DNA from: Rhizobium sp. ACO-34A
GTDB lineage: Bacteria; Pseudomonadota; Alphaproteobacteria; Rhizobiales; Rhizobiaceae
DNA: 64,000 nucleotides
Direction: 5' to 3'
Assembly (NCBI GenBank): GCA_002600635.1
Contig: CP021371.1
Location: forward strand, 1,863,001-1,927,000
Shown here in pieces: positions 56,176-64,000 of the stretch. Made by a program: the position numbers and the translations under genes. The notes below the pieces were generated by a model. It did not search any database. It saw only the letters and a list, made by a program, of their open reading frames with translations, and had not been told where the DNA came from. Within the stretch, counting starts at the first letter, position 1. Each line of letters opens with the position of its first letter.

Positions 56176-57828
56176 ATGAGCTCAATGAACCGGACTGAAG
56201 AAAAACTCGCCGCCCTGAACCAGCCGAAACCCTGGTCCGGCGTGAACGCCTACCGTTCCGATCCGCTGCTTGTCGATCTGACGGCCAGCCTGTCGCGCGG
56301 ACTGCGCGAGGAATACGATGTCATCGGCAAATATGTGACGTCGCATGAGGCGCAGGAGCTCGCCCGCATGGCCAACCAGAGCCCGCCGGTGCTGCGCACT
56401 CACGGCGTGCGCGGCGAGCGGCTCGATGTTGTCGAGTTCCATCCGGCCTGGCATGCGCTGATGCGCCGCTCCATGTCCGTCGGGCTGCATTCCTCCGTCT
56501 GGGAAAACCTGCCGGATGCCCGCGGCCACGAGCACAAGGCCCGCGCCACCCGTTTCTTCCTCACCGCACAGCTCGAAACCGGCCATCTTGGCGCGTTGAC
56601 GACGACCAGCGCATCGGTCGCCGCCCTCGTGGCCGCGCCGCATATACAGAAGGAGTGGGCGCCGAAGATCCTGTCGCGGAAATATGATTCGTCGAACAAG
56701 CCGCCCTTGCAGAAGACGGCCGTGACGCTCGGCATCGGCATGACGGAAAAGCAGGCCGGCACCGATGTGAGGGCGATCTCGACATCAGGCGAACGGGTGG
56801 GCGAGGGGATCTACCGCCTCTCGGGCCACAAGTGGTTCATGTCCGCGCCGATGAGCGACGGTTTCGTCATGCTCGGCCAGACAAAGGACGGCATGGGCTG
56901 CTTCCTCGTGCCGCGCCTGCTGGAAGACGGTTCTGCCAACGGGCTCGAGTTCCAGCGGCTGAAGGACAAGATCGGCAACCGCTCGAATGCGACGGCGGAA
57001 GTCGAGTTCTCGGATGCGTTCGGTTATCTGCTTGGCACGCCGGGCGATGGCATCCGCACCATCCTCGACATGGTAACGCTCACCCGGCTCGACTGCGCTC
57101 TGGCTTCGGCCGGCATCATGCGCGCCTCCATGGCGGAAGCGGTGCATCACGTCCGGGGGCGTTCGGCCTTCGGCAAAAAACTCATCGATCAGCCGATCAT
57201 GACACGCGTGCTGGCCGATATGGCGCTCGATGTCGCCGCTGCCACGACGCTTGCCTTCAAGCTTGCCGATACCTTCGACCGCGCCCGGGAAAACCCTGTT
57301 GATGCGGCCTATGCCCGCGTGATGACGCCGGTGGTGAAATACTGGATCTGCAAGATCGCGCCGGCGCTGATCTACGAGGCGATGGAATGCATCGGTGGTA
57401 GCGGCTACATCGAGGAACGGCCGATCGCCCGTCATTACCGGGAAGCGCCTGCGGCGGCGCTCTGGGAAGGCTCGGGCAACGTCATGGCGCTCGATGTGCT
57501 GCGCGTCCTCGAGCGTGGCAAGGATCTGATCGACACGCTTTTTGCAGGCTTCGAGCGGGATCTTGGTCCCTCCGGCAAGAAGACGGTCGAAGTCCTGCGT
57601 GCGGCGACAGCACTTGCCGAGCGCGATGAAGGCGCGGCGCGCCTCTTGATCGAGCAGATCGCACTCGTTGCTTCCGCGGCCGAGCTCTACCGACTGGGCG
57701 CCGGCAAGATCGCGGATGCCTTCCTCGAATCGCGGCTCGCGGGCGGATGGCGTCATACCTACGGCGTGCTCGATGCCCGCTTCGACGCGCGTTACGTCCT
57801 CGATCTTCTCTATCCGGCGGCGACCTGA
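56176..57828 (+). CDS. AidB-like acyl-CoA dehydrogenase
   Basis: A 550-residue flavoprotein of the acyl-CoA dehydrogenase family, AidB branch (longer than the usual ~380-400). Visible are ALTTTSASVAALVA, the FAD motif LGIGMTEKQAGTDVRA, HKWFMSAPMSDGFVM, and CIGGSGYIEERPIARHYREAPAAALWEGSGNVMALDVLR with the catalytic-region acidic residue. AidB in E. coli is part of the alkylation (Ada) response and binds DNA; here no ada gene is adjacent and many homologues are simply annotated isovaleryl-CoA dehydrogenase-like. ATG at 56176 or 56185. Confidence 0.88.
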   Translation: MSSMNRTEEKLAALNQPKPWSGVNAYRSDPLLVDLTASLSRGLREEYDVIGKYVTSHEAQELARMANQSPPVLRTHGVRGERLDVVEFHPAWHALMRRSMSVGLHSSVWENLPDARGHEHKARATRFFLTAQLETGHLGALTTTSASVAALVAAPHIQKEWAPKILSRKYDSSNKPPLQKTAVTLGIGMTEKQAGTDVRAISTSGERVGEGIYRLSGHKWFMSAPMSDGFVMLGQTKDGMGCFLVPRLLEDGSANGLEFQRLKDKIGNRSNATAEVEFSDAFGYLLGTPGDGIRTILDMVTLTRLDCALASAGIMRASMAEAVHHVRGRSAFGKKLIDQPIMTRVLADMALDVAAATTLAFKLADTFDRARENPVDAAYARVMTPVVKYWICKIAPALIYEAMECIGGSGYIEERPIARHYREAPAAALWEGSGNVMALDVLRVLERGKDLIDTLFAGFERDLGPSGKKTVEVLRAATALAERDEGAARLLIEQIALVASAAELYRLGAGKIADAFLESRLAGGWRHTYGVLDARFDARYVLDLLYPAAT

Positions 57829-57875
57829 TCGCCTTCTAGGCCACATGAGCGTTCTCATCTTGAGTCTGTAACAAG

Positions 57876-57894
57876 CCGGGGATAGTCTCCCCGG
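57876..57894. terminator. Hairpin after the acyl-CoA dehydrogenase gene
   Basis: CCGGGGA (57876-57882) pairs with TCCCCGG (57888-57894), 7 bp with a TAGTC loop. No T-run follows, so it is weak as an intrinsic terminator. Confidence 0.35.
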
Positions 57895-57994
57895 TATCGA
57901 TGCGCATGCGCCGTTACCGGCCCTCGTCGCGCGTCTATTCCCCCTGATGATCCGATCCCAATCACCTGTTGCCATGCCGGCAAGGGAGACATTC

Positions 57995-58597
57995 ATGAAT
58001 CATGTTCTGAACGAAGGCGAATATCGCCTTGAAAACATTGCTGTCCGTCGCGACGATCTCGTCATGATTTCCGGCTGCTCCGGCGGGGGCAAGTCGACCT
58101 TGCTCGAGGAATTGTCGCGGCGAGGCTTTGCGACATGTGAGGAGCCAGGACGGCAGGTGGTTCGCGAACAGCTTTTCATCGATGGCGAAGCGCTGCCGTG
58201 GACTAACCTGCCGCTGTTTGTCGAACTGACCATTTCCCGCTCGATCAATTTCATGACGGAGGCGGCGCGAAGGGAAGGGCGAACCTTCTTCGACCGGGGG
58301 ATCATCGACCAGATCGCCGGGCTGGAACAGGCGGGCCATGCCGTTCCCCCGGTTTATCTCCGGGCAGCGGAAAGGCTGCGCTACCGCCGGCAGGTCTTCC
58401 TGCTGCCGCCATGGCCGGAAATCTACAGGAACGACGCCGAGCGACGTCATGGGCTGGAATCAGCCATTGAAGCCTTTCGATACCTGGAAAACACTTATAG
58501 GCGCCTTGGTTATGAACTTGTCGAGGTGCCCAGGAACGGTGTCGGGGAGAGGGCGGACTTCATTCTCTCGACGCTTGCGCAACAAGAGCCGGGCTGA
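57995..58597 (+). CDS. AAA family P-loop ATPase
   Basis: 200 residues from the ATG at 57995 (AAGGGAG upstream). The Walker A motif GCSGGGKST is at residues 27-35, CEEPGRQVVREQ follows at about 48-60, and FFDRGIIDQIAG at about 97 acts as the Walker B-like/DxG segment. The size and motifs fit the AAA_28/adenylate-kinase-like group (PF13521 type). Neither substrate nor partner is known. It is a single gene. Confidence 0.8.
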   Translation: MNHVLNEGEYRLENIAVRRDDLVMISGCSGGGKSTLLEELSRRGFATCEEPGRQVVREQLFIDGEALPWTNLPLFVELTISRSINFMTEAARREGRTFFDRGIIDQIAGLEQAGHAVPPVYLRAAERLRYRRQVFLLPPWPEIYRNDAERRHGLESAIEAFRYLENTYRRLGYELVEVPRNGVGERADFILSTLAQQEPG

Positions 58598-58764
58598 GGT
58601 TAGACGGCGTCATCTGGTGCGTTCTGGCGCTTTGCGCATGCCGGCTCTTGCGTTATCCCCAGCGCCCGTTAACCTTAACAAATGGTTTACGTTGCGTCGC
58701 TCCTGTTAAGGGGTCAGTTTCCCGAGCAGGGACAGACCGGACCAGCGGGGCGCAACAAACCGGA

Positions 58765-58923
58765 ATGACAAGAGTGACTTTGGTTTTGGTCATGATGGCG
58801 TTTTTCGCGGTGCTCGCGCTGGATATCGCCGTCCCGGCCGCGGTTCTCAGCGTGATGGGTCTGCTTCGGTGGACGGTGCGCTACTGGCCGTCGCCGGATA
58901 TGTATGAGGAGAGGGCGGCATGA
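58765..58923 (+). CDS. Small membrane protein (52 aa) upstream of a DUF6105 gene
   Basis: 52 residues from the ATG at 58765. One long hydrophobic segment (LVLVMMAFFAVLALDIAVPA, then AVLSVMGLLRW) is followed by a short charged tail [12 protein letters not shown]. Its stop overlaps the start of the next gene by 4 bases (ATGA), so it is translationally coupled. The frame is open further upstream but without a start signal. Unknown function. Confidence 0.65.
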   Translation: MTRVTLVLVMMAFFAVLALDIAVPAAVLSVMGLLRWTVRYWPSPDMYEERAA

Positions 58924-59249
58924 AGACGTTCCTGATTTTGTGGGCTGCCCCCATCGCCCTGCTCGGAAGCTGGTACGGGCTTTCCTATTATGACATGAGC
59001 TTCGGTATCTTCATGCTCACGCGGCAGGCGCATGATCTGGTGTTCCAGATCTACGGCCAGATCCTCGGCGTTCCTCCAGAAACCATTCCACCGCTGGTGG
59101 CGCGCGCCATCGCCTTCGATAGCCTTCTTGTTTTCGCGATCATCGGCTTCCGCCGCCGTCGAAAGATCATCGCGTGGTGGAAGGCCCGTCAGGCTCCCGC
59201 AGCATCGGATGATCTGCGCAGCGTCGACAATCTGTCGAGCGCGCCCTGA
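58920..59249 (+). CDS. DUF6105-like small membrane protein
   Basis: 109 residues with two transmembrane segments (about 3-22 and 66-80) and the conserved-looking stretch [27 protein letters not shown] assign DUF6105 from memory of similar rhizobial proteins, with moderate certainty. It is coupled to the preceding 52-aa gene. The last 61 bases overlap the converging ruvX gene. Confidence 0.7.
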   Translation: MKTFLILWAAPIALLGSWYGLSYYDMSFGIFMLTRQAHDLVFQIYGQILGVPPETIPPLVARAIAFDSLLVFAIIGFRRRRKIIAWWKARQAPAASDDLRSVDNLSSAP

Positions 59250-59680
59250 AGGATGAAGCTCGCCGCAGCCGAGTCGATCCGCTCGCTGCGCTTTGCCCTC
59301 GATACGTCCATTTCCAGAAGCGCCCGTTCCGCCGCCACCGTCGATAGCCGTTCGTCCCAGAAGACGAAGGGGATATCGGTCTTTTCCGACATGGAGCGTA
59401 CGAAGGCGCGGGTTGCCTGAACGCGCGGTCCGGCCGAACCGTCCATGTTCATCGGCAGGCCGATGACGAAGGCGGCGATCTTTTCCCGGACGGCGAAATC
59501 GAGCAGGATTTCTGCATCCTTCGTGAATTTTGTCCGTTTGATCACAGGCCGCGGACTTGCGAAACGCAGGCCGATATCCGACATGGCAAGGCCGATGGTC
59601 TTGGTGCCGAGGTCCAGCCCGGCGACCGGCTGCAGCGGCGCAAGGGTCTCGGCCAGTTCCTCGATCGTCAGTGTCGTCAT
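59189..59680 (-). CDS. ruvX: Putative pre-16S rRNA nuclease / Holliday junction resolvase-like YqgF
   Basis: 163 residues of the RNase H-like fold: [17 protein letters not shown] (catalytic Asp), [32 protein letters not shown] (Glu) and [18 protein letters not shown] (Asp). Homologues process the 5' end of 16S rRNA in E. coli (YqgF) or resolve junction DNA. The ATG is at 59680. It overlaps the 3' end of the converging DUF6105-like gene by 61 bases. Confidence 0.93.
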   Translation of the reverse strand: MTTLTIEELAETLAPLQPVAGLDLGTKTIGLAMSDIGLRFASPRPVIKRTKFTKDAEILLDFAVREKIAAFVIGLPMNMDGSAGPRVQATRAFVRSMSEKTDIPFVFWDERLSTVAAERALLEMDVSRAKRSERIDSAAASFILQGALDRLSTLRRSSDAAGA

Positions 59681-59788
59681 CGTGATTTCCTCACCCGTGG
59701 CCTTGGTCGCTACTTTCCGTCACGGCCATATGCCATATTTTTATCCGACGAAACAATTTCGCCTTCTTGTCCCCCAAAGGAGTCTTCC

Positions 59789-60493
59789 ATGAAAATCACC
59801 TGGCTCGGCCATTCTGCCTTCCGTCTCGATACGGCCAAGGCAAGCATCCTCATCGACCCGTTTCTCACCCATAACCCGGGTTTCGCGGGTCTCGACCTCA
59901 AGGATGCAACGGCCGGCGTCACCCATATCCTTCTGACCCACGGTCACGGGGACCATGTCGGCGATACCGTTCGTCTGGCGAAGGAAACCGGCGCAACCGT
60001 GCTCGCCAACGCCGATCTGGCCGCATGGCTCGGTTCCAAGGGCGTTTCCAGGCTCGAAATGGGCAATACCGGCGGTACCGTCGCCTTCGACGGCTTTACT
60101 GCGACGTTCACCAACGCGCTGCATTCCTCGGCCCAGATCACCGAGGACGGCGTTTCCCACGCGCTCGGCAACGCCAACGGCCTGATGCTGCACATCGATG
60201 ATGAACCCTCGTTGCTGCACATGGGCGATACCGACATCTTCTCGGACATGAAGCTGATCAACGAACTGCACCAGCCGGATATCGGCCTCGTGCCGATCGG
60301 CGACCGCTTTACGATGGGCGGCGCGGTGGCGGCATTGGCCTGCCAGCGATTCTTCGATTTCCGGACGGCCATCCCCTGCCACTACGGTACCTTCCCGATC
60401 ATCGACCAGACGCCGGAGAAATTCGTGGCCGGCATGGAGGGCACGAAGACGAAGGTTGAGACGCCGAAGCCGGGCCAGAGCCTGGAAGTCTGA
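59789..60493 (+). CDS. UPF0173 metal-dependent hydrolase
   Basis: 234 residues of the metallo-beta-lactamase fold: [14 protein letters not shown] at the start, zinc motif [14 protein letters not shown] near 48-61, [15 protein letters not shown], and [15 protein letters not shown] near the end. All metal ligands appear intact. AAAGGAG precedes the ATG. The physiological substrate is unknown; the family is widespread and resembles L-ascorbate-6-phosphate lactonase-like enzymes. Confidence 0.9.
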   Translation: MKITWLGHSAFRLDTAKASILIDPFLTHNPGFAGLDLKDATAGVTHILLTHGHGDHVGDTVRLAKETGATVLANADLAAWLGSKGVSRLEMGNTGGTVAFDGFTATFTNALHSSAQITEDGVSHALGNANGLMLHIDDEPSLLHMGDTDIFSDMKLINELHQPDIGLVPIGDRFTMGGAVAALACQRFFDFRTAIPCHYGTFPIIDQTPEKFVAGMEGTKTKVETPKPGQSLEV

Positions 60494-60561
60494 GAAATCC
60501 CCGTTGCGCCATGGCCTGACGGCCATTATAGCGGAGGAAACATAAGACCTGGAGAATACCG

Positions 60562-60849
60562 ATGTCCGTTGATCTCAAGACCGTCAAGCGTGTGGCACAT
60601 CTGGCCCGCATCGCCCTCAACGAGGAAGAAGCACAGCGCATGATGGGAGAGCTCAACGGCATCCTCGGCTTCGTCGAGCAGCTTTCCGAGGTCGACGTGA
60701 CGGGCGTCGAACCCATGACGTCCGTTACGCCCATGGCGATGAAGAAGCGTGTCGACGTGGTCACCGACGGCAACAAGGCCGATGACATCGTCGCCAACGC
60801 GCCGGAAACGGACCGCAACTTCTTCCTGGTGCCGAAGGTCGTCGAATAA
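60562..60849 (+). CDS. gatC: Asp/Glu-tRNA(Asn/Gln) amidotransferase subunit C
   Basis: A 95-residue subunit of the GatCAB complex, which converts Asp-tRNA-Asn and Glu-tRNA-Gln to the amidated forms. It has the typical [18 protein letters not shown] start, the [20 protein letters not shown] middle, and [17 protein letters not shown] end that wraps GatA. GGAGAATACCG precedes the ATG. gatB is not in this window. Confidence 0.97.
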   Translation: MSVDLKTVKRVAHLARIALNEEEAQRMMGELNGILGFVEQLSEVDVTGVEPMTSVTPMAMKKRVDVVTDGNKADDIVANAPETDRNFFLVPKVVE

Positions 60850-60937
60850 GCCTTTGCGCTCTTCGACAACCGCATCCGCCCTGCATTTCCTCTCTGGCTG
60901 CCTCCCGGGCGCCGCTATTTTGAAGTGAAACGACATC

Positions 60938-62419
60938 ATGAGCGAACTGACAAGCCTCACCATTGCCGAAGCCCGCACCAAACTGGTTGCGAAGGAGATC
61001 AAGGCCGTCGAACTGACCGACGCCTATATCCAGGCGATCGAGGCGGCCAATGACGCAATCAACGCCTATGTCACCGTCACGCCGGAAAAGGCCCGAGAGA
61101 TGGCCAAGGCCTCCGACGAGCGCATCGCTGCCGGCAAGGCTGGCGCGCTGGAGGGCATTCCGCTCGGCATCAAGGACCTTTTCGCCACCCGCGACATCCA
61201 CACCCAGGCATGCTCGGACATCCTGAACCGCTTCAAGCCGAAGTACGAATCGACCGTGACACAGAACCTCTGGGACGACGGCGCGGTCATGCTCGGCAAG
61301 CTGAACATGGACGAGTTCGCCATGGGATCGTCCAACGAGACCTCTCACTACGGCCCTGTGGTGAACCCGTGGAAGGCCAGGAACTCGAACGAAAATCTGG
61401 TTCCCGGCGGTTCGTCGGGCGGTTCGGCCGCAGCCGTTGCCGCGCATCTGTGCGCCGGCGCCACCGCAACCGATACCGGTGGTTCGATCCGCCAGCCCGC
61501 AGCTTTCACCGGCACCGTCGGCATCAAGCCGACCTACGGCCGCTGCTCGCGCTGGGGCACGATCGCTTTCGCATCCTCGCTCGATCAGGCCGGCCCGATC
61601 GCCCGCGACGTTCGCGATGCCGCCATCCTCCTGAAGTCCATGGCCTCGACCGACGACAAGGACACCACTTCGGTCGATCTGCCGGTGCCGGACTATGAAG
61701 CCGCGCTCGGCCAGTCGCTGAAGGGCATGAAGATCGGTATCCCGAAGGAATACCGCGTCGAGGGCATGCCGGCCGAGATCGAGACGCTCTGGCAGCAGGG
61801 CATCGCATGGCTGAAGGAAGCCGGTGCCGAGATCGTCGACATCTCCCTGCCGCACACCAAATATGCGCTTCCCGCCTATTACATCGTCGCTCCGGCCGAG
61901 GCTTCGTCCAACCTTGCCCGTTACGACGGCGTTCGCTACGGCCTGCGCGTCGACGGCAAGGATATTGCCGACATGTACGAGAAGAGCCGCGCGGAAGGCT
62001 TCGGCACCGAGGTCAAGCGCCGTATCATGATCGGCACCTATGTGCTGTCGGCCGGTTACTACGATGCCTATTACCTGCAGGCCCAGAAGGTCCGCACGCT
62101 GATCAAGCGCGATTTCGAAATCGCCTTCCATGCCGGTGTCGACGCCATCCTGACGCCCGCAACGCCGTCTTCCGCCTTCGCTATCGGTGACAAGGAACTC
62201 GCCGCAGATCCGGTCAAGATGTACCTGAACGACATTTTCACGGTGACGGTCAACATGGCTGGCCTGCCGGGGCTCTCCGTTCCGGCCGGTCTCGACAGCA
62301 AGGGCCTGCCGCTCGGCCTCCAGCTCATTGGCAAGCCGTTCGAGGAAGAGACGCTGTTCAAGACCGCTCACGTCATCGAACAGGCTGCCGGCAAGTTCAC
62401 CCCCGCCAAGTGGTGGTGA
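60938..62419 (+). CDS. gatA: Asp/Glu-tRNA(Asn/Gln) amidotransferase subunit A
   Basis: A 493-residue amidase-signature subunit that releases ammonia from glutamine. The Ser-cisSer-Lys triad is visible: Lys in [13 protein letters not shown] (about residue 78), and the serines in [18 protein letters not shown] and [16 protein letters not shown] (about 150-180). It lies 88 bases after gatC. A strong hairpin follows the stop. Confidence 0.97.
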   Translation: MSELTSLTIAEARTKLVAKEIKAVELTDAYIQAIEAANDAINAYVTVTPEKAREMAKASDERIAAGKAGALEGIPLGIKDLFATRDIHTQACSDILNRFKPKYESTVTQNLWDDGAVMLGKLNMDEFAMGSSNETSHYGPVVNPWKARNSNENLVPGGSSGGSAAAVAAHLCAGATATDTGGSIRQPAAFTGTVGIKPTYGRCSRWGTIAFASSLDQAGPIARDVRDAAILLKSMASTDDKDTTSVDLPVPDYEAALGQSLKGMKIGIPKEYRVEGMPAEIETLWQQGIAWLKEAGAEIVDISLPHTKYALPAYYIVAPAEASSNLARYDGVRYGLRVDGKDIADMYEKSRAEGFGTEVKRRIMIGTYVLSAGYYDAYYLQAQKVRTLIKRDFEIAFHAGVDAILTPATPSSAFAIGDKELAADPVKMYLNDIFTVTVNMAGLPGLSVPAGLDSKGLPLGLQLIGKPFEEETLFKTAHVIEQAAGKFTPAKWW

Positions 62420-62447
62420 ACCCGCGCTGAAATTCGTAAAATGATTG

Positions 62448-62472
62448 TCGCCGGTCACATCGTGGCCGGCGA
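62448..62472 (+). terminator. Terminator hairpin after gatA
   Basis: 62448-62458 and 62462-62472 form an 11-bp stem (one G-U) with a 3-base loop, arms TCGCCGGTCAC and GTGGCCGGCGA. It is followed by AATCGTTTCTG, so the T-run is short. Confidence 0.6.
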
Positions 62473-62637
62473 AATCGTTTCTGCTGCCTGAAACCCGCTT
62501 CTGCCGTCGGGACGAGTTGCCTTTGGCCGGAAGTCTGCGGGCGACCGGCCTTTACGAACGCAAGGCTTTCGTGATCGTCTGTGGCAGCGCCAGTTCATCG
62601 AATGACAGGTGTCGTGCAGAAGGAGAGGGCAAGCGAG

Positions 62638-62898
62638 ATGGCGAAAGATGATGTCAGCCGATTGATGGAAGCCTTCGAGCTTCTTTCCAGTGTGCGCTTT
62701 GTCGTTGGACCTGAATGGTCCGCCGCCCACGAGATCTGCCAGTCCCATGAAGGCGAACGACTGTTCGACTGGGGGCATGCGATCTGCCATCGCATCGAGG
62801 GCGACGACTGGAATGCCGACTACTGGTATCGCCAGTCTGGCAGAAAGCGTCTGCCATCGATTGCTGACGACTGGGCGGCGTTGAAGGCGGAGCTCTGA
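62638..62898 (+). CDS. Small soluble protein with WGHAICHRIEGD motif, unknown function
   Basis: 86 residues from the ATG at 62638 (AGGAGAGGG about 9 bases upstream). The sequence FDWGHAICHRIEGDDWNADY followed by WYRQSGRKR, rich in Trp, His and Tyr, is a distinctive motif I have seen in unnamed proteobacterial proteins, but no function is known to me. It is soluble and acidic, and stands alone between gatA and an apparently degraded region. Confidence 0.7.
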   Translation: MAKDDVSRLMEAFELLSSVRFVVGPEWSAAHEICQSHEGERLFDWGHAICHRIEGDDWNADYWYRQSGRKRLPSIADDWAALKAEL

Positions 62899-62949
62899 GC
62901 TCCCCACGAAGATTCTCCGCGCAATAGCTTCGTAATTCCAAGGATAAAC

Positions 62950-62982
62950 AAAAAGGACGCGCTGGAAAACCGACGCGCGCCC
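62950..62982 (-). terminator. Orphan minus-strand intrinsic terminator
   Basis: Reading the minus strand, GGGCGCGC pairs with GCGCGTCC (8 bp, one G-U) around a 12-base loop and is followed by TTTTT. No intact minus-strand gene lies upstream of it, only the start-less remnant ending at 63009. Confidence 0.6.
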
Positions 62983-63008
62983 AAAAAACTTGATGGCTTC
63001 AGAGGCCG

Positions 63009-63140
63009 TTAGTTCAGCGTGTAGGCTATGACCGAATCGCCCGGCGCGCGCGCCTCGAACCGAAGGCCATGGATCAGGATCCGATATTGGGCGTTTGTTT
63101 TCGCATCCGGGCGAATCGAACAACGTTGCCGCTCTCGTTT
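63009..63140 (-). pseudogene. Probable 3' remnant of a small gene
   Basis: A 43-codon open minus-strand frame from an upstream TGA to TAA at 63009, without ATG, GTG or TTG. The end reads TNAQYRILIHGLRFEARAPG then DSVIAYTLN, which looks like real protein. The terminator 27 bases beyond supports a former gene. The family is not recognised. Confidence 0.35.
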
Positions 63141-63285
63141 TCAGTTTCACGGGAACGGGCAGGACTGCGGTGCTGATTTATGAAATTGAAAATAAAAAGG
63201 AATTCAGTTTTCTCGGTGGGGTGCATCGCAACCTCTGGCCAAACCTTCGTGTGGGTGTTCTACTCCGGGAAACACGGGAGAAGGC

Positions 63286-63792
63286 ATGGCAAATATTCGT
63301 ACCGCGCGACAGGAAGAGGCTGATCTGCTTGCAGATATCGGTATCCGTTCCTGGGAACAGGCGATGATCCCGGTCGGCGAGACGAGCCCGATGCTGGAAA
63401 ATGCACGTCAGGCATTCCAGAATTTCACCCATAGCCGCTGGATCACGATTTCCGTCGTGGAAAGCGGCGGCGCGGTGGCCGGATGGGCAGCCCGCGAGCA
63501 GCTTGACGAAAACATCACCGATTTCTGGATCGATCCGCAATATCAGGGGCAGGGGTTAGGCTCGGCGCTGCTCGAAGAAGTGGAGGACGAGATCCGCAAG
63601 CAGGGTTTCGAGAAGGCGTCGCTCGAAACTCATGCTCTCAATCGCGATGCTGTCGGTTTCTTCGAGAAACACGGCTATTCGGTCCATTGGCTGACCATTG
63701 CCTATAACCCGAAGCTGGATCGTGACGTCCAGACCGTTGGCATGTCCAAGCAGCTCGTAGAGCCGGCGGGCACTGGTTATGCGGAGTTCTAA
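63286..63792 (+). CDS. GNAT family N-acetyltransferase
   Basis: 168 residues. It has the acetyl-CoA-binding motif YQGQGLGSALLEEVEDEIRKQGF (Q-x-x-G-x-G/A) near 86-108, preceded by ITDFWIDPQ, and the C-terminal LNRDAVGFFEKHGYSVH segment. All are standard for GNATs of the RimI/YhbS type. Substrate unknown. GGGAGAAGGC precedes the ATG. The stop overlaps that of the converging DUF1294 gene. Confidence 0.9.
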   Translation: MANIRTARQEEADLLADIGIRSWEQAMIPVGETSPMLENARQAFQNFTHSRWITISVVESGGAVAGWAAREQLDENITDFWIDPQYQGQGLGSALLEEVEDEIRKQGFEKASLETHALNRDAVGFFEKHGYSVHWLTIAYNPKLDRDVQTVGMSKQLVEPAGTGYAEF

Positions 63793-64000
63793 TGTCCCGC
63801 AAAGGAACGGAGCACGGCATTCCATGCGGCTGCTGCGCTTTCGGGAGTGATGAGGACGGCGGAAATAGCCGCGATCTGCACGACGAAGAATGTCGGCAAG
63901 GCGACGGGAAATGGCCGTTTACGCGTCTTGTGGCGGAGAAGCCTTTGGGCGATCAACGCGCCCACGCCACCACCGAACAGGGCAAGCGCAAGCAACGTGG
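63789..64000 (-). CDS. DUF1294 family membrane protein (C-terminal part, cut by window end)
   Basis: The open frame runs off the right edge, so the start lies outside. The visible ~70 residues include LALALFGGGVGALIAQRLLRHKTRKRPF, the hallmark of DUF1294 (G-x-x-GA-x-x-AQ...RHKTRK), and a second hydrophobic segment FFVVQIAAISAVLI. It is a small inner-membrane protein of unknown function; the N-terminus in many members carries a cold-shock domain that cannot be checked here. Confidence 0.8.
   Translation of the reverse strand, partial: TLLALALFGGGVGALIAQRLLRHKTRKRPFPVALPTFFVVQIAAISAVLITPESAAAAWNAVLRSFAGH

Larger units (their letters stand above)
62899..63285. other. Intergenic region with minus-strand terminator and gene remnant
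   Basis: No intact gene. A minus-strand intrinsic terminator (62950-62982) sits just after a stop at 63009 of an open frame that has no start codon (separate entries). Upstream of the acetyltransferase at 63286 the sequence is AT-rich around 63175-63205, consistent with a promoter, but no clear -35/-10 pair was found. Confidence 0.5.

Noticed and set aside
56176..57828. Adaptive (Ada) alkylation-response role of the AidB-like gene as part of an SOS/repair island
   Set aside because: No ada or alkB neighbour and no LexA box upstream; family membership alone does not support a repair role.
1..64000. CRISPR arrays, insertion sequences, prophage genes
   Set aside because: Looked for regularly spaced repeats, transposase motifs and phage structural genes; none seen.

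Overview
The window looks like a chromosomal segment of a Rhizobiaceae alphaproteobacterium (Agrobacterium/Rhizobium/Sinorhizobium group). The gene order nuoA-N, birA, rnj, mce, DUF1467, proS, lol permease, lolD, dnaE is typical of that family. Other signs are divK-pleD, an overlapping pyrB/pyrC' pair, rhizobial palindromic repeats, and two boxes of the alphaproteobacterial LexA type (GAAC-N7-GAAC). Base composition is high in GC throughout, so many long antisense ORFs are only shadows of real genes. I see no phage, insertion sequence, integrase or CRISPR array. Species cannot be fixed from the sequence alone.

Layout. 0-5.2 kb: an exported phytase-like esterase whose ribosome site lies in a hairpin, a minus-strand oxygenase/hydrolase pair, and a DUF2161 nuclease-fold gene. 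5.4-6.2 kb: tRNA-Val (minus) and two identical tRNA-Asp genes (plus). 6.3-22.5 kb: the complete 14-subunit complex I operon, with an exported 80-aa protein gene after nuoD and a helix-hairpin-helix (HhH) protein gene after nuoF; NuoE carries the same HhH domain at its C-terminus. birA is coupled to nuoN, followed by RNase J, methylmalonyl-CoA epimerase and a small membrane protein, ending at a strong terminator. 26-33.5 kb: proS, the lipoprotein-release transporter genes, a 28-codon membrane microprotein behind a promoter with a LexA box, and dnaE. 33.7-43 kb: L,D-transpeptidase, DUF1275, an acetyltransferase-TPR fusion, the SOS polymerase dinB, an acetyltransferase, a HAD-like/DUF3572 pair, and divK-pleD. 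43.4-56 kb: a candidate structured small RNA, rpmG, and a long minus-strand block (MFS; topA-rnr-DUF983-NUDIX; plsY-dprA; pyrB-pyrC'). 56-64 kb: an AidB-like acyl-CoA dehydrogenase, a P-loop ATPase, a small membrane gene pair, ruvX, UPF0173 hydrolase, gatC-gatA, a small conserved gene, an acetyltransferase and a DUF1294 gene cut by the window end.

How it fits together. Most genes are housekeeping: respiration, translation (proS, gatCA, rpmG, tRNAs), replication and repair (dnaE, dinB, topA, ruvX, dprA), RNA turnover (rnj, rnr), envelope biogenesis (lol, plsY, L,D-transpeptidase) and cell-cycle signalling (divK-pleD). The most novel-looking item is the LexA-box-controlled 28-aa single-span membrane protein at 29843-29929. 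By size, topology and regulation it resembles SOS-induced division inhibitors such as Caulobacter SidA, and it sits directly upstream of the replicative polymerase gene. Next are the duplicated HhH domain in the complex I operon and the structured RNA candidate at 43405-43563.
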